The notes below the pieces were generated by a model. That model worked only from the letters and a program-made list of their open reading frames with translations. It searched no databases and had not been told where the DNA came from. A program made the position numbers and the translations under genes. A stretch of 64,000 nt of DNA, from NCBI RefSeq assembly GCF_905171775.1, contig NC_053495.1, positions 112,974,614 to 113,038,613 on the forward strand, written 5' to 3'. Positions 9,809 to 21,389 of the stretch are shown here, piece after piece (position 1 is the first letter of the stretch; each line of letters starts with the position of its first letter). Source of the stretch: Rana temporaria. Its lineage: Eukaryota; Chordata; Amphibia; Anura; Ranidae.

Positions 9809-11374
9809 CCACTTAAGCCCCGGACCAATATGCTGCCTAAAGACCCAAGGGGTTTTTACAGTTCGGGACTGCGTCGCTTTAACAGACAATTGCACGGTCG
9901 TGCGACGTGTCTCCCAAACAAAATTGGCATCCCTTTTTCCGCTATAAACAAAAATAGAGCGACAATTTTAAAAAAAATTCAATATGTTTTACTTTTTGCT
10001 ATAATAAATATCCCCCAAAAACATATATACATTTTTTTCCCTCAGTTTCGGCCGATATGTATTCTTCTACCTATTTTTGGTAAAAAAAAAAAATCGCAAT
10101 AATCGTTTATCGGTTGGTTTGCGCAAAATTTATAGCGTTTACAAAATAGGGGATAGTTTTATTGCATTTTTATTTTTTTTACTACTAAAGGCGGCGATCA
10201 GCGATTTTTTCGTGACTGCGACATTATGGCGGACACTTCGGACAATTTTGACACATTTTTGGGACCATTGTCATTTTCACAGCAAAAAATGCATTTAAAT
10301 TGCATTCTTTATTGTGAAAATGACAGTTGCAGTTTGGGAGTTAAACACAGGGGGCGCTGTAACATTTAGTGTTCACTTAGTGTGTGTTTACTACTGTAGG
10401 GGGGTATGGCTGTAGGACTGACATCATCGATCGAGTCTCCCTAATAAAAGGGATCACTCGATCGATGCCCCGCCATAGTAGTAAAATTAAAAAATTTAAA
10501 AGTAAAAAAAAAAAGTTCGGATAATTTTTTTTTTTACATGCTAAAACGCATGAACAATGACAAACGAAAAAAGTGACATTGTTCATGTGTTTAACCAGAA
10601 AAAACAAAAATTTTTATTCTAAAAATAAATAAAAAAATAAATATTTGGTTGCAAATCAAACATTTCTGGAATATTATAAAAAAAATATATATCCCCCCCC
10701 CCCCCCAAAAAAAAAAAAATGTAACTACTTGCCGACCAGCTGCCGCAGTTATACGGCGGCAGGTCGGCTCGGCTGCGCGAGATCACGTAGCTATACGCAG
10801 GGATATGCAAATAGCGGACCTCCAGCTGTTGCCAAACTACAAGTCCCATCATGCCTCTGCCTCTGGGTGTCATGCTTGATGCTGTCAGAGTTTCGCTATG
10901 CCTCATGGGACTTGTAGTTTGGCAACAGCTGGAGGTCCGCTAATTGCATATCCCTGCTATACGTCATCTCGCGTCTTAGCCAATAGGGGCGCGCTCGCCC
11001 CTGGTGCTGACGCGCATGCCCGGCCTGCGCGATCACCGCCGGGCACCCGCGATCGCTAGTTACAGAGCAAGAACCGGAAGCTGTGTATGTAAACACACAG
11101 CTCCCGGTCCGTTCAGGGGGAGAAATGACGGATCGTCTGTTCATACAATGTATGAACAGCGATCAGTCATTTCACCAAGTCAGTCCACCCCCTCCTTCAG
11201 TTAGAACACAGCCAGGCAACATACTTAACCCCTTCCTCGCCCCCTAGTGTTAACCCCTTCCCTGCCAGTGGCATTTTTATAGTAATCAATGCATTTTTAT
11301 AGCACTGATCGCAATAAAAATGCCAATGGTCCCAAAAATGTGTCAAAAGTGTCCGCCATAAGGTCGCAGTACCG

Positions 11375-11414
<40 letters not shown>

Positions 11415-11815
11415 GCTGATCACCGCCATTACTAGTAAAAAAAAAAAAAAAAAAATAATGAATAAAAATGCCATAAAACTATTTTTTTTACGAAAAATAT
11501 GTAGAAGAATACGTATCGGTCTAAACTGAGGAAAAAAAACATTTTTTTTATATATTTTTGGGGATATTTATTATAGCAAAAAATGTTTTTTTTTCAAAAT
11601 TGTCGCTCTATTTTTGTTTATAGTGCAAAAAATAAAAACCACAGAGGTGATCAAATACCACCAAAAGAAAGCTCTATTTGTGGGAAAAAAAGGATGCCAA
11701 TTTTATTTGGGAACCACGTCGCACGACCGTGCAATTGTCAGTTAAAGCGAAGCAGTGCCGAATCACAAAAAGGGGCCCGGTAATTGACCAGCAATGAGGT
11801 TCGGGGCTGAAGTGG
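9809..11815. mobile_element. Inverted-duplicated TTAA-target element
   Basis: Flanked by TTAA on both sides (9805-9808, 11816-11819), with termini CCACTTAAGCCCCGGACC and its inverse. The left ~600 bp and the right ~520 bp are inverted copies of the same noncoding sequence, with a unique GC-rich middle. The TTAA target fits the piggyBac or Kolobok superfamilies; which one cannot be told without a transposase. A related, non-duplicated copy lies at 55883-56896. Poly-A runs occur at 11379-11412 and 11436-11456. Confidence 0.75.
10798..10956. mobile_element. Short hAT-like foldback MITE
   Basis: A 159-bp near-palindrome with termini CAGGGATATGCAA and TTGCATATCCCTG, flanked by the 7-bp direct repeat CTATACG (10791-10797, 10957-10963). 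Each arm carries ACTACAAGTCCCATCATGCC or a close inverse. It sits inside the unique centre of the TTAA element. Confidence 0.7.
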
Positions 11816-12533
11816 TTAACAAAAAAAAATTAATACAAAAAAAAAACATTTAAAATGTGAAACAATAAAAAATGTTTTATCCTCAACAATTTGTGGCTTC
11901 TTATATCAATGCTGCCTAAAAGAATAAATATTTGTGGTGTTTACATTGACAATGGATGGGTATTTATTAAAGGAAAATACACATGGCACTACAATGTCAC
12001 TAGGATAACCTAGAAGAAAGATAAAATAAACCCAAATTAGAAAAAAAAAAAAAAATAACAGACTTTTTCATTCAAAAAAAGGATTTTTGTACTCACCGTA
12101 AAATCCATTTCTCTGAGTTCATAGACGGACACAGCCTCCATTGACCTTAGGGTTATGCTTCTTCCTACCAGGAGATTTAGGCAGAATTCTACAGCACTTA
12201 AGGTGTTAAAAACTTTCCTTCATGCCGCTCCTCCCAGGGGCGTGGCTCCCCCAGGCATAACCCACACCCTGCTCCAGCAGCTTCAGTTCGTAACAAGCAG
12301 TACAAACCAAGGAGGGGTGGGTGCTGTGTCCGTCTATGAACTCAGAGAAATGGATTTTACGGTGAGTACAAAAATCCTTTTTTCTCTTTCGTTCATAGAC
12401 GGACACAGCCTCCATTGACCTTAGGGACGTCCCCAAGCAGTGTCAAAAAACGAGGGGTGGGAAAAAACCACACAGCAAACAACAGGTTACACCCCAAACA
12501 AAACCGGAGTTACTCAACGGAGGAACTCCAACC

Positions 12534-13600
12534 TTAAACTGCCGCCTGTAACACCCTGCGGCCGAATGAGGCATCAGAAGATGCACTCGCATCCACCTTA
12601 TAAAACTTTGAAAAAGTGTGGACCGACGACCAGGTCGCAGCCTTACACACCTGTAACACAGAGGCTTGGTGTCGGAAAGCCCAGGGGGCTCCAATCGCCC
12701 TGGTCGAATGCGCCGTGACCCGAAAGGGAGGCGCCCGCCCCTTCAGGGCGTAGGCCTGAAGCACAACCTGTCGGATCCACCTGGAAATGGTGGCCGACGA
12801 GACTGCCAGGCCCTTACTGGGACCGGACACAGACACGAACAGCGAATCCGACTTCCGGAACGGAGCTGTCGCCGACAAGTAAACTCGAAGGGCCCAAACC
12901 ACATCCAGAGAATGAAAAACGGCTTCCTTCGGGTTCTTTGGCTGAGGACATAATGATGGAACAACAATGTCCTCGTTAATGTGAAAGGCCGAAACGACCT
13001 TTGCGGGCGCAGCACCGCCTTATCCTGATGGATGACCAAGTAGGGGGCCTTGCAAGACAGGGCCGCCAGTTCAGACACTCGTCTGATAGAGGTAATAGCT
13101 ACCAGAAAGACCACCTTCTGCGACAAAGTCAGCAAGGGGATCTCCCGAATGTCCTCAAAGGGGGCACGCTGAAGCGCCGAGAGGACCAAGTTCAAGTCCC
13201 AAGAAGGTAGCGGAGGGCGCACCGGGGGGGCCACATGCCGGACCCCCTGCACTAACGTGCGAACCAAGGAGTGCGCTGCCACGGGACGCTGAAAATAAAC
13301 AGCCAGAGCAGAAATCTGACTCTTGATCGTGCTCAAGGCAAGAGCCTGGTCCACTCCCCGCTGTAGGAACAGCAGGATCCGGGACACCACGTAAGTACGG
13401 GGGTGCCACTTCATCTCCTCACACATAGAGATGTATGCTTTCCATGTACGATGGTACATTTTTCGAGAAGTGGACTTCCGTGCACGCATCATGGTAGAGA
13501 TTACCGGGCCCGACAGGCCCCGGTCCTTCAGTACCTGGTTCTCAACAGCCACGCCGTTAAAGCCAGTGACCGTAAAGCAGGATGGAAGATCGGGCCCCGA
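12534..13600 (-). pseudogene. DIRS-2 tyrosine recombinase, frameshifted
   Basis: The N-terminal half (VISTMMRARKSTSRK..., RRVSELAALS with the first catalytic Arg) and the C-terminal half (HSTRAIG with H-x-x-R; FSKFYKVDA with the catalytic Tyr) are in different frames. The switch is a one-base change near 12990. All catalytic residues survive. The N-terminal boundary is approximate because no Met is obvious where it leaves the RT overlap. Confidence 0.82.
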
Positions 13601-15671
13601 GACAGGAGATCTTCCCTCAGAGGCAGGCGCCAGGGGGCGTCTGCCACCAGACGTACCAGGTCCGCGTACCAAGAGCGACGCGGCCAATCTGGGGCGATCA
13701 GGATCGTTGGAATCCCTTCGGCTTCCACCCTGCGCAGCAGGCGGTGTAGGAGCCTTAGAGGAGGGAAGGCGTAAATCAGGTGATATTGACCCCAGGGAGC
13801 CACCAACGCGTCTGACGCGTCTGCCCACGGGTCCATTGACCTGGCCACAAACCGTGGCACCTTCCGATTGAGACGGGACGCCAGAAGGTCCACGTCTGGA
13901 GTGCCCCATTTTTGGCACAGGATCTGAAACACCTCCGGGTGGAGAGACCACTCCCCTTGATCCAGAGTCGTGCGACTTAGGAAGTCGGCTTGCCAATTCA
14001 GAACTCCCGGAATGTATACCGCCGACAGGGCCGGAACGGACCTTTCGGCCCACCGAAGTATGTGAGCGACCTCCGTCGCCGCGGCCGAGCTCCTTGTGCC
14101 GCCCTGATGATTGACGTACGCCACGGCCGTGGCGTTGTCGGACTGGATCCTGACAGGACGGCCCTGCAGCTCCAGGGACCACCTGACAAGGCACAGCTTG
14201 ATCGCTCGGAGCTCCAGGATATTGATCGGCAGGCGGGACTCCTCCCGAGTCCAGCGCCCCTGGGCTGACTGGGTGCCCCAGACGCCCCCCCAGCCGAAGA
14301 GGCTGGCGTCCGTCGTGACCACTGTCCAGCGGCACGGAAGAAAAGACTTCCCGGACCGAAGCACCAGAGACGTCAGCCACCATGCCAGGGAAGACTTGGC
14401 CAGATGGCTCAACCGGATCTGGCGATCCAGAGAAGATGGGACCCTGTCCCATCGTGACAGAATCTCCTTCTGTAGTACCCTGGTGTGGAATTGGCATACG
14501 GAACCGCCTTGAAGGAGGCCACCATCAGACCCAGAACCCGCATGCAGAAGCGAAGAGACGACCACTTCTGGGTCGACAACTGTCTCACTGCAGATTGCAG
14601 AGTCCACAGTTTTTCCGATGGGAGGAACACTTTTGCCTCCCCCGAATCCAAAACCAACCCCAGGTGTTCCAGCCTCTGGGACGGAACCAACACTGATTTT
14701 TTGAGATTCAGAAGCCAGCCGAACTCCTGCAGAGTCCGACACGTGATGGACACGTCCTCCTCTAACTCTGAGCCTGAAGAAGCTCTCAGGAGAAGGTCGT
14801 CCAGGTATCCCACGATAGCGATCCCTCGCTGCCTTAGCAAGGCCAGGATCGGCGCGAGCACCTTGGTGAACACCCGTGGTGCCAACGCCAGCCCGAACGG
14901 GAGGGCCACGAATTGATAGTGGTCCTCCCCGATCGCAAAGCGCAGATACCTTTGGTGGCTTGTGCAAACGGGGACATGCAGGTATGCGTCCATGATGTCC
15001 AAGGACGCCAAGAAGTCCCCCTGGTGGAGGGCCGCTATGATAGAACGGACCGACTCCATCCTGAATCGCTGCACCTTGACAAAGGAGTTGAGGGCCTTTA
15101 GGTCCAGGACAGGGCGAACCCCTCCCTTCTTGGGGACCACAAACAGATTGGAGTAGAACCCCCGAAACCGTTCCAGCGAGGGAACCGGCACAACCACCCC
15201 CCTGTCCAGAAGATCCTGGACAGCCCAGGACAGGGCTAGCCGACGATCCGGAGGAAGCTGGAGGTTGGATGGAAAAAATCTGTTTGGGGGACAAGAGAGG
15301 AACTCTATCTTGTACCCCGAGGCGACCACCTCGCAAACCCAACGGTCGGTCAGAAGAGAGTTCCACCGATCCGCGAAGTTGTGAAGCCGTCCCCCCACCC
15401 GAGACCCGGGCGGGGGCAGACCTTCATGCGGAAGCAGGCTTGTCCGCAGGCTTGTTTGGTTTGTTGAACCAGGGGCGCTTACGCCCGGCAGCAGGGGCTT
15501 TTGCACCTTGCGGACCTTTTCCAGCCGCGCTGGGCGCACGAAAAAAACGCTTAGGGGTAGTAAAAGTAGGACCTTGCTTGCGGCGAGGTTCCTTACCCTT
15601 CCCCGACTGAGGGAGCAAGGTGCTCTTACCTCCAGTGGCATCCTTAATGATGTCATCCAGGGATGCCCCAA
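13528..15671 (-). pseudogene. DIRS-2 reverse transcriptase / RNase H, frameshifted
   Basis: The RT part (15671 to about 14490) has FVALPFGLALAP and the catalytic YLDD motif (GYLDDLLL). A single-base loss near 14494, after VPYANS, moves the RNase H and C-terminal part (TTDASLFGWGG, IQSDNATAVAY, YAFPP) into another frame that runs to 13528. Sequence is colinear with the DIRS-1 protein throughout. The frame disruption makes the copy non-autonomous. Confidence 0.85.
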
Positions 15672-16664
15672 AAAGCCGTCCGCCCTTAAAGGGCAAATCT
15701 ACCAAGGCCTTTTTTGAGGACTGATCAGCCAACCAGCACTTCAGCCATATAAGGCGGCGCAGAACCACTGCGTAGACAGAAGCCCTGGAAAGCAAAGGAA
15801 TCAAATCCATAGCCGCCTCACAGAGAAACTTCTGACCCTGAATCAATTGTTCAGCCAGGTCCCTAGAGGACTCGGAAGCACCTTGGACCTCCAGCTCCTG
15901 CAGCAGGAGCTTCGCCCTTTCAGTTAGCGTCTGAGCAACCAGGGCTCCGGCCAGAGCCGGCCTTACCGCCGAACCCACCACCGAGAACAGGGAGCGGGCC
16001 ACGGCCTCCACTCTCCTATCAGCGGGGTCCTTGAAAGCAGGAGCCCCCTCCACAGGCAACGTAGTAGCCTTACTCAGTCTGGACACAGGAGGGTCCGCCG
16101 ACGGAGGAGTGACCCACTTTTTTAAAAAGTCCTCCTCCAGGGGGTAACGGGTAGCAAAGCTTTTAGGAACAGTAAAAGCCTTTTGCGGTGTATCCCATTC
16201 CTTATATAACATATTGTCCAAATAAGGAACACAGGGGAATACCTTAGCGGTACGCGGTGGTTTGCGGAATCCAAAAGGGACTGACACCGCTGGTGACTCC
16301 GCCACATCCTCTAAATGAAGAGTCTCACGTACCGCAGTAATAAGAGCTCCAACAAATTCCTTGTCAGCAGACTCCGCAGCAGAGTCATCCTCGCTGTCCA
16401 TGTGGGTTAAGCCCGCATCCTCTGACATGACAGAACCAGAAGCAGCAACAGCGTTATCAGATTCTGCGTCAGAGATATCCCCAGAAACAGCCTCCGGGGG
16501 GGGGGGGGGCGCTTTTTACCCCCCAACCGAGCACTGGCAGCTTCAAACCTGGTGAGAAAAGACTCCAGGACAGCCGACACCGACTCAACAGATGTGGCAG
16601 GGGAAGGGGCGCTAAGGGTTAATTCCGGCATTGTGAGGAATGAGTGGCCTGATTTAGGCTCCAT
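15424..16664 (-). pseudogene. DIRS-2 gag-like protein, broken at a G-run
   Basis: Starts at a Met at 16664 and runs to a homopolymer of about 13 G (16497-16509), where the frame shifts. From 16428 to 15424 an acidic-to-basic protein follows, with the KGGRLFGASLDDIIK block shared with DIRS-4 and a Lys/Pro-rich tail. The homopolymer is a typical site for slippage, so the shift could also be an assembly error. Confidence 0.72.
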
Positions 16665-17694
16665 ATTGCAGCTGCCGTGTCACCCCCACTGCCAATGGCA
16701 GGAAAAAAGTCCCCCACAGGTCACCTCCCGGCCGCTAGAGCACAGTATGGGGCCCCCTGAGACTCACCACCCCCCTGGTACAGCGCGGTCTGTGAAGGAC
16801 AAGTGTGTGCTGAGGAGAAGCTGCAGCGCTGCGTCTGTCCCCTCAGAGGATTCGCGGTCTTTTTTCCCTGCCGAAACGGCCACTAGAGGCCGAACTAGTG
16901 CTGAAAACGGCGCCGGCCACAAGAAAAAGGCCGCCGAATAACACAAGTGCGGCTCCGTCAAAATGGCCGCCATGGCGCAGTTTTAAAAAGACAGTGTACC
17001 CAAAAAAGACAGTACACTAAAACCGCACACAGCACACACAAAAATGCCCAGAATGACCACCACAGTCCCCTGCAGCGACACAGAACAGCCCCAGCCATAC
17101 CCGGGTGAAAAAAAATGAGCCCCAGAGAAAAAAAAAACCCTGCACAGCCGTCACCCAAAGGGGAAAGGAGGGAAGGAATAAGGGAGAGAGGAAAGCAGGG
17201 AAAAAACCCTCAGTCGACCTCCCAAGGGAAAACATTCCAGCCAGACCACTTACCTGAGTAAGGGGCCACTACTTACCTGTCCTGCGACTACCCGGCTGGA
17301 GGTATCCCAGACAGCACCAACGTCCACGAACGGCATTGTTGTCAGCCAGACACACTGTGACAAGGCCATAGAGACCGGTCATATGTGTGCCCTAGAACCA
17401 AAGTTCCCCGGCCGCCCCTGGAGCAACGGGGCCTGTCGTGGACGTCCCAAAGCGGAGCTGAGTGCCGGCACACGCTCGAAGGCCGAACCTGGGGGGACTA
17501 CAAGGGTCGAGGACCCAGCCTGTCACCCAGTCGGCTGTTGATAGAAGAATCGCAGGATTCAAAAATAAAAATAAAATAAAAAAGCGAGGAAAAAACTCGC
17601 AAGATGCAAAAAAAATTGCAAGAAAAAACTCCAGAGTCCAGGACTCCAGAGAGAGCCTGACTCTCCAGACGGTTAGGCAGAAACAAACTGAAGC
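16665..17694 (-). other. DIRS-2 leader region
   Basis: Noncoding stretch between the gag start and the right inverted repeat, GC-rich to 17450 and A-rich at 17555-17640. No gene seen. Confidence 0.55.
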
Positions 17695-18869
17695 TGCTGG
17701 AGCAGGGTGTGGGTTATGCCTGGGGGAGCCACGCCCCCTGGGAGGAGCGGCATGAAGGAAAGTTTTTAACACCTTAAGTGCTGTAGAATTCTGCCTAAAT
17801 CTCCTGGTAGGAAGAAGCATAACCCTAAGGTCAATGGAGGCTGTGTCCGTCTATGAACGAAAGAGAAAATAAATTTTTATTTCAAGAAAGATCAGGCATT
17901 GCAATGGCCCCCCTACCCATAAAATATTCAACATATATTTGGCGCACAGCATGGGCGCTTTGGGGGGACAAGCCTGTAGGGCCAGCCTCATGGGCCGCCA
18001 ATGGAAGTTGTTCAATGGCCTCATCAGGCACAATGGTTAGATAATTTGATGAATGTCTCTTTAAATAATTGTGTAAAATGCAACAAATGATGACGTGGTT
18101 CGATTTGTATTCCGCCAGGTTGATGGCGGTAATAAATAAATCGGAACCGGCTGGCCATGATGCCAAAGGCGTTTGGCTCTGGCCAGCCTATAGTTAAAAA
18201 CCCTCCTCTCAGGGGTGAGGGTTCATTGGGGAAAAGGCCTCATCAGGTGGGGAACCAGTGAAAACGCCTAGTCAGCAACAAAGACGAACGGTAGTCCATC
18301 TTCATTGTTCTCTGCAGGTGGCAATCCCAGGTCATCCGACTGAAGCCGTTGGGCGAACTCGGTCTGGGCAAAGACCCCGCCATCAGACATCCGCCCATTT
18401 TTCCACACATCCATAAATAAAAATTTGGAATTAGCCGACACCACCGCCATCAGCACAACACTGTTGAACCCTTTGTAGTTAAAGTAAAAGGATCCCGAAC
18501 GGGGTGGTGGCAGGATGCGGACGTGCTTGCCATCAATGGCTCCTCCGCAGTTTGGAAAGTTCCAATGCTGCGCGAACTCCGATGCCACAGTCTGCCATTC
18601 CTGTGGCGTGGTAGGGAACTGTGGAGAGAAAAAAAAAATAATTTAAACAAACATTGCAATCAGATTATCCAAAAACATTCTTGCCAAAAACAACAGGATA
18701 TCATTAATTTAAAGGAGTATTTTAAGAGCCAAAAAAATAATGGATCACTAAATCGGATTCATCACCACCTCTGATGGCCCAAAAAATTATGTTTTTTGGG
18801 AGGGGGTTTAAGATGAGTTGGGGACCTCAAAAATAAAAAGGATCTAGCACTCTGTCTGAATTCCCCAAA

Positions 18870-19000
18870 ACATTTTAAATGCACACATTTGGGGGGGGGG
18901 GGGTTGGGCAGGGACTACAATGGAGCAGACAAAATACTTTGTGATATAGGGAGACACCAAATGGAGCACTACAATGGAGCAGACACAATACTTTGGGAAG
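18870..19000. repeat. Short local duplication in the Harbinger intron
   Basis: The string ACTACAATGGAGCAGACA occurs twice (about 18912 and 18969), each time followed by an AATACTTTG motif. A G-run precedes it. Confidence 0.5.
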
Positions 19001-19014
19001 TGACTAGGCTAGGT

Positions 19015-19540
19015 GAGGGGAGCTGCGGTGGCTCAACGCGATTGGCACTGTGCTGACAAGCCATTCACCTCTGCAGCTAGAGGTTCGGATCCCGGTCTCG
19101 GCTTCATGTGAATTGAGTTTGGTGGTCTCAGCCCGGCTCCCGGTGGGTGTGCTATGCAAGGTAAGCCTGTGCTTAGTACGCCCACCCCCCTCCCACAAAA
19201 ACCACCACACCTACACACGCACTCTAAATTGGGTTAACACACGCACTTTGACCACGCGGTCTCTAAAAGAGAGGCGAAGGACTAATGGGGCTGGTTGAGC
19301 GGGCTAATCCTCTCACTCCCTTATAGGGAGTCCCTCTGCCCCGTTGGGCTTCAAAGCGGAGCAGGTAGGGCGGGCTGTGTGGGAGGACCCCCTCACACAC
19401 CCGCCATTGCCACCCGGGGCATGGAGAAAGATGGCAGATTGCCTCTGGGGGAGGCCTGCCTACTCCCAACTCCTGCAGTCCGGCTCCTCTCTCGAGTACA
19501 CGCACAAAATACACTTTAGAAAAGAAAAAAAAAAAAAAAG
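19015..19540 (+). mobile_element. tRNA-derived SINE
   Basis: The head resembles a tRNA gene: an A-box-like GGTGGCTCAACGCGATTGG and a B box GGTTCGGATCC about 45 bases further on. A ~430-bp body and an A-rich tail (19518-19539) follow. It would be copied by RNA polymerase III and a partner LINE. It lies in the Harbinger transposase intron. A target duplication is not clear to me. Confidence 0.7.
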
Positions 19541-20841
19541 GTGTGTTTGGGCCCAGGATAGAATGTTGGAGAGGTTGGCTATTGGAAATGTGCATGTAGG
19601 CCAAAAAAGGAGCATAAAAAGCTTACAGCATGCATGGGGACAAAGGGGACATTCACAGCATATTACAAACATGTTAATTAGAGACTGATTTAAAAAAAAA
19701 TAACATTAGCAAGCATAGATTGTGAGGTTAAAGGAGACAAATCTTACCTTAATATAGTCCTCCTGCAGGACCTGTATGATAGCAGAACAGGAGTCCGGGA
19801 TTATGACCCCCAGAGCCTGGGGGGAGATTCCTGTCGAGAACTTCAAGTCCTGAAAGCTTCTCCCTGTTGCCAGGTATCGCAACGTGGCAACTAGCCTCTG
19901 CTCAGCGGTGATGGCTTCCCGCATAACGGTGTCCTGCCTGGTGATATACGGAGACACCGAAGCCAAGAGCTGCTGGAAGACGGCATCAGACATCCTCAGA
20001 AAATTCCTGAAATCCTCAGGGTTATTTTCCTGGATCTCCCACAGCAGAGGCATATGAGAGAACTGGTTCCTACGGCGCAACCAATTCTTGGCCCACAAAT
20101 TCCTCCACGCCTTGTTCATGGACCGGAGCCGGGATAAAGCAGAAATCCCAGCACAGAGCACAGCATGATCTCGGCGATGAGAACGTACCCGCAACATGGC
20201 TAGAAAACGGTCTTCTTATCAGAACGAACTAAAAACGCACTAAAGAACAGCAAGGCTTCTGAAGAACGACCTGAAAAACAGTAACGAGCGGACAAGAACG
20301 CACTGCAAAAACAGATACGAACTGACTACAAGCACAGAAAGTCAGATACGAACCCACAAGCACAAACTGAACACCAGAAAACTATCTTTAAAGCAGGAAG
20401 ACTGAAAAGCGTGAATCGTCTCTCTCCAAACTTTTACAAACACGCGGTAACACGAAATCAGCCCCAAGGCTGGTGTCATCCGCATTGAACTTCCCCTTTA
20501 TAGTGCTGTTGTACGTCACCGCGCTTTGCTAGAGCATTTTTTTTTTACGATCGTGTGTGGGCAATGTAGTTTTAATGATGAAGTTGGAAAAAACTTCGTT
20601 TTTTCTAGAGGCTGAAAAACTTTGTTTTTTACAAGCCGAAAAATGACCGTGTGTACGCGGTATAAGGCTTAAAGATTTAGCACAAGTTGAAAGTCCATAA
20701 AATCTGAAACATAAATTCCATAGAAAATTTATATCATAGATAAATAATAATTTACTTAACGGTAAGTGGACTCTCCAACCAAAAATGAAACATCACCAAC
20801 CACTATGGTTCTAACAGAAAACAGTCCATAGAATGACAAGG

Positions 20842-20855
20842 ACTACTACTACTAC

Positions 20856-20898
<43 letters not shown>

Positions 20899-20899
20899 C
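20842..20899. repeat. Trinucleotide microsatellite (ACT)n(AAT)n
   Basis: About five ACT units pass into about fourteen AAT units. Confidence 0.95.
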
Positions 20900-21389
20900 T
20901 TCCACAATAATTGTGCAGTATAAAAGTTCCAAGGTGGTAATTTCAGGCTGGCAGTCAGTCTATACCAGACATAGTCCTGGAATCATTATAGTCCATAAGT
21001 CTAGTGAACTGACCAGAACACCAGCACTCAGGAGACTGGCTCTGCACTTAGACTGCTAATCAGGTGCAAAATATATATCCTTTGATTTATTTTTTAACAA
21101 ACAGAATGGTAGTTTATTGACTATAGCAGCATTATACAGGCACACAAATGACAGAGTGTGAGAGAGTAACCATGTAACAAACAGTCATACAGGTACAGTG
21201 TAGTCAAGAATACATGGAATCCACAGAAATAGAAATAACATAATCCAAGGGGGAAATTACTGGTACCAATACGAGCCTGTTTAAGAGCCCGCTTTTATCT
21301 GTTAGACCAGGACAGCTAAACAAAAGGATTAATTCACCACTTATGCTGTCCATGGCTGCCAAACCCTATCACATTTCTTAGGGCATTTC
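20900..21389. other. AT-rich spacer, possible L1 3' region
   Basis: No gene seen. Part could be the 3' untranslated end of the minus-strand L1 that follows, but no clear polyA boundary is visible. Confidence 0.35.

Larger units (their letters stand above)
12073..17868 (-). mobile_element. DIRS-2: full-length, frameshifted DIRS element
   Basis: Inserted in the Harbinger element. Minus-strand order is gag (16664-15424), RT/RNase H (15671-13528) and tyrosine recombinase (about 13600-12534). The terminus around 12120-12240 (GACGGACACAGCC) recurs inverted at 17695-17868, with a direct partial copy at 12392-12440 and a hairpin pairing 12080-12140 with 12325-12385. No target duplication. Termini differ from DIRS-1, so this is a separate subfamily. 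Each of the three genes is broken by one or two small frameshifts, implying modest age. Confidence 0.88.
17882..20197 (-). pseudogene. Harbinger transposase (two exons), inactivated
   Basis: Exon 1 (20197-19749) begins MLRVRSHRRD and ends EDYIK before a GTAAGA donor at 19747. Exon 2 starts at 18618 after a CCACAG acceptor and reads FPTTPQEWQTVASEF, then GGAIDGKHV (first catalytic Asp) and VFVAD (second Asp). The next codon, Glu in the family, is TAG. A further stop follows, and the block that should read VVENAFG is deleted between AKR and GIMASRF, removing the third catalytic acidic residue. A frameshifted tail (AINLAEYKSNHV, ILHNYL) ends at 17882. The intron holds the SINE. HARBI1-like fold, nuclear DNA cutting; dead here. 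Confidence 0.88.
9276..20662 (-). mobile_element. Harbinger transposon with nested insertions
   Basis: Terminal inverted repeats begin GCCGCGTACACACGATCG on the left and end CGTGTGTACGCGG on the right, flanked by the 3-bp duplication TAA (9273-9275 and 20663-20665), as in PIF/Harbinger. A two-exon transposase lies on the minus strand. Three later elements sit inside: the TTAA foldback (9809-11815), DIRS-2 (about 12073-17868) and a SINE (19015-19540). Without them the element would be about 3 kb. The second Harbinger gene (Myb/SANT-like) is not visible. Confidence 0.85.

Noticed and set aside
19020..19105. A tRNA gene
   Set aside because: A- and B-box-like motifs are present but the stems do not fit a clean cloverleaf and an A-rich tail ends the unit, so a tRNA-derived SINE is the better call.
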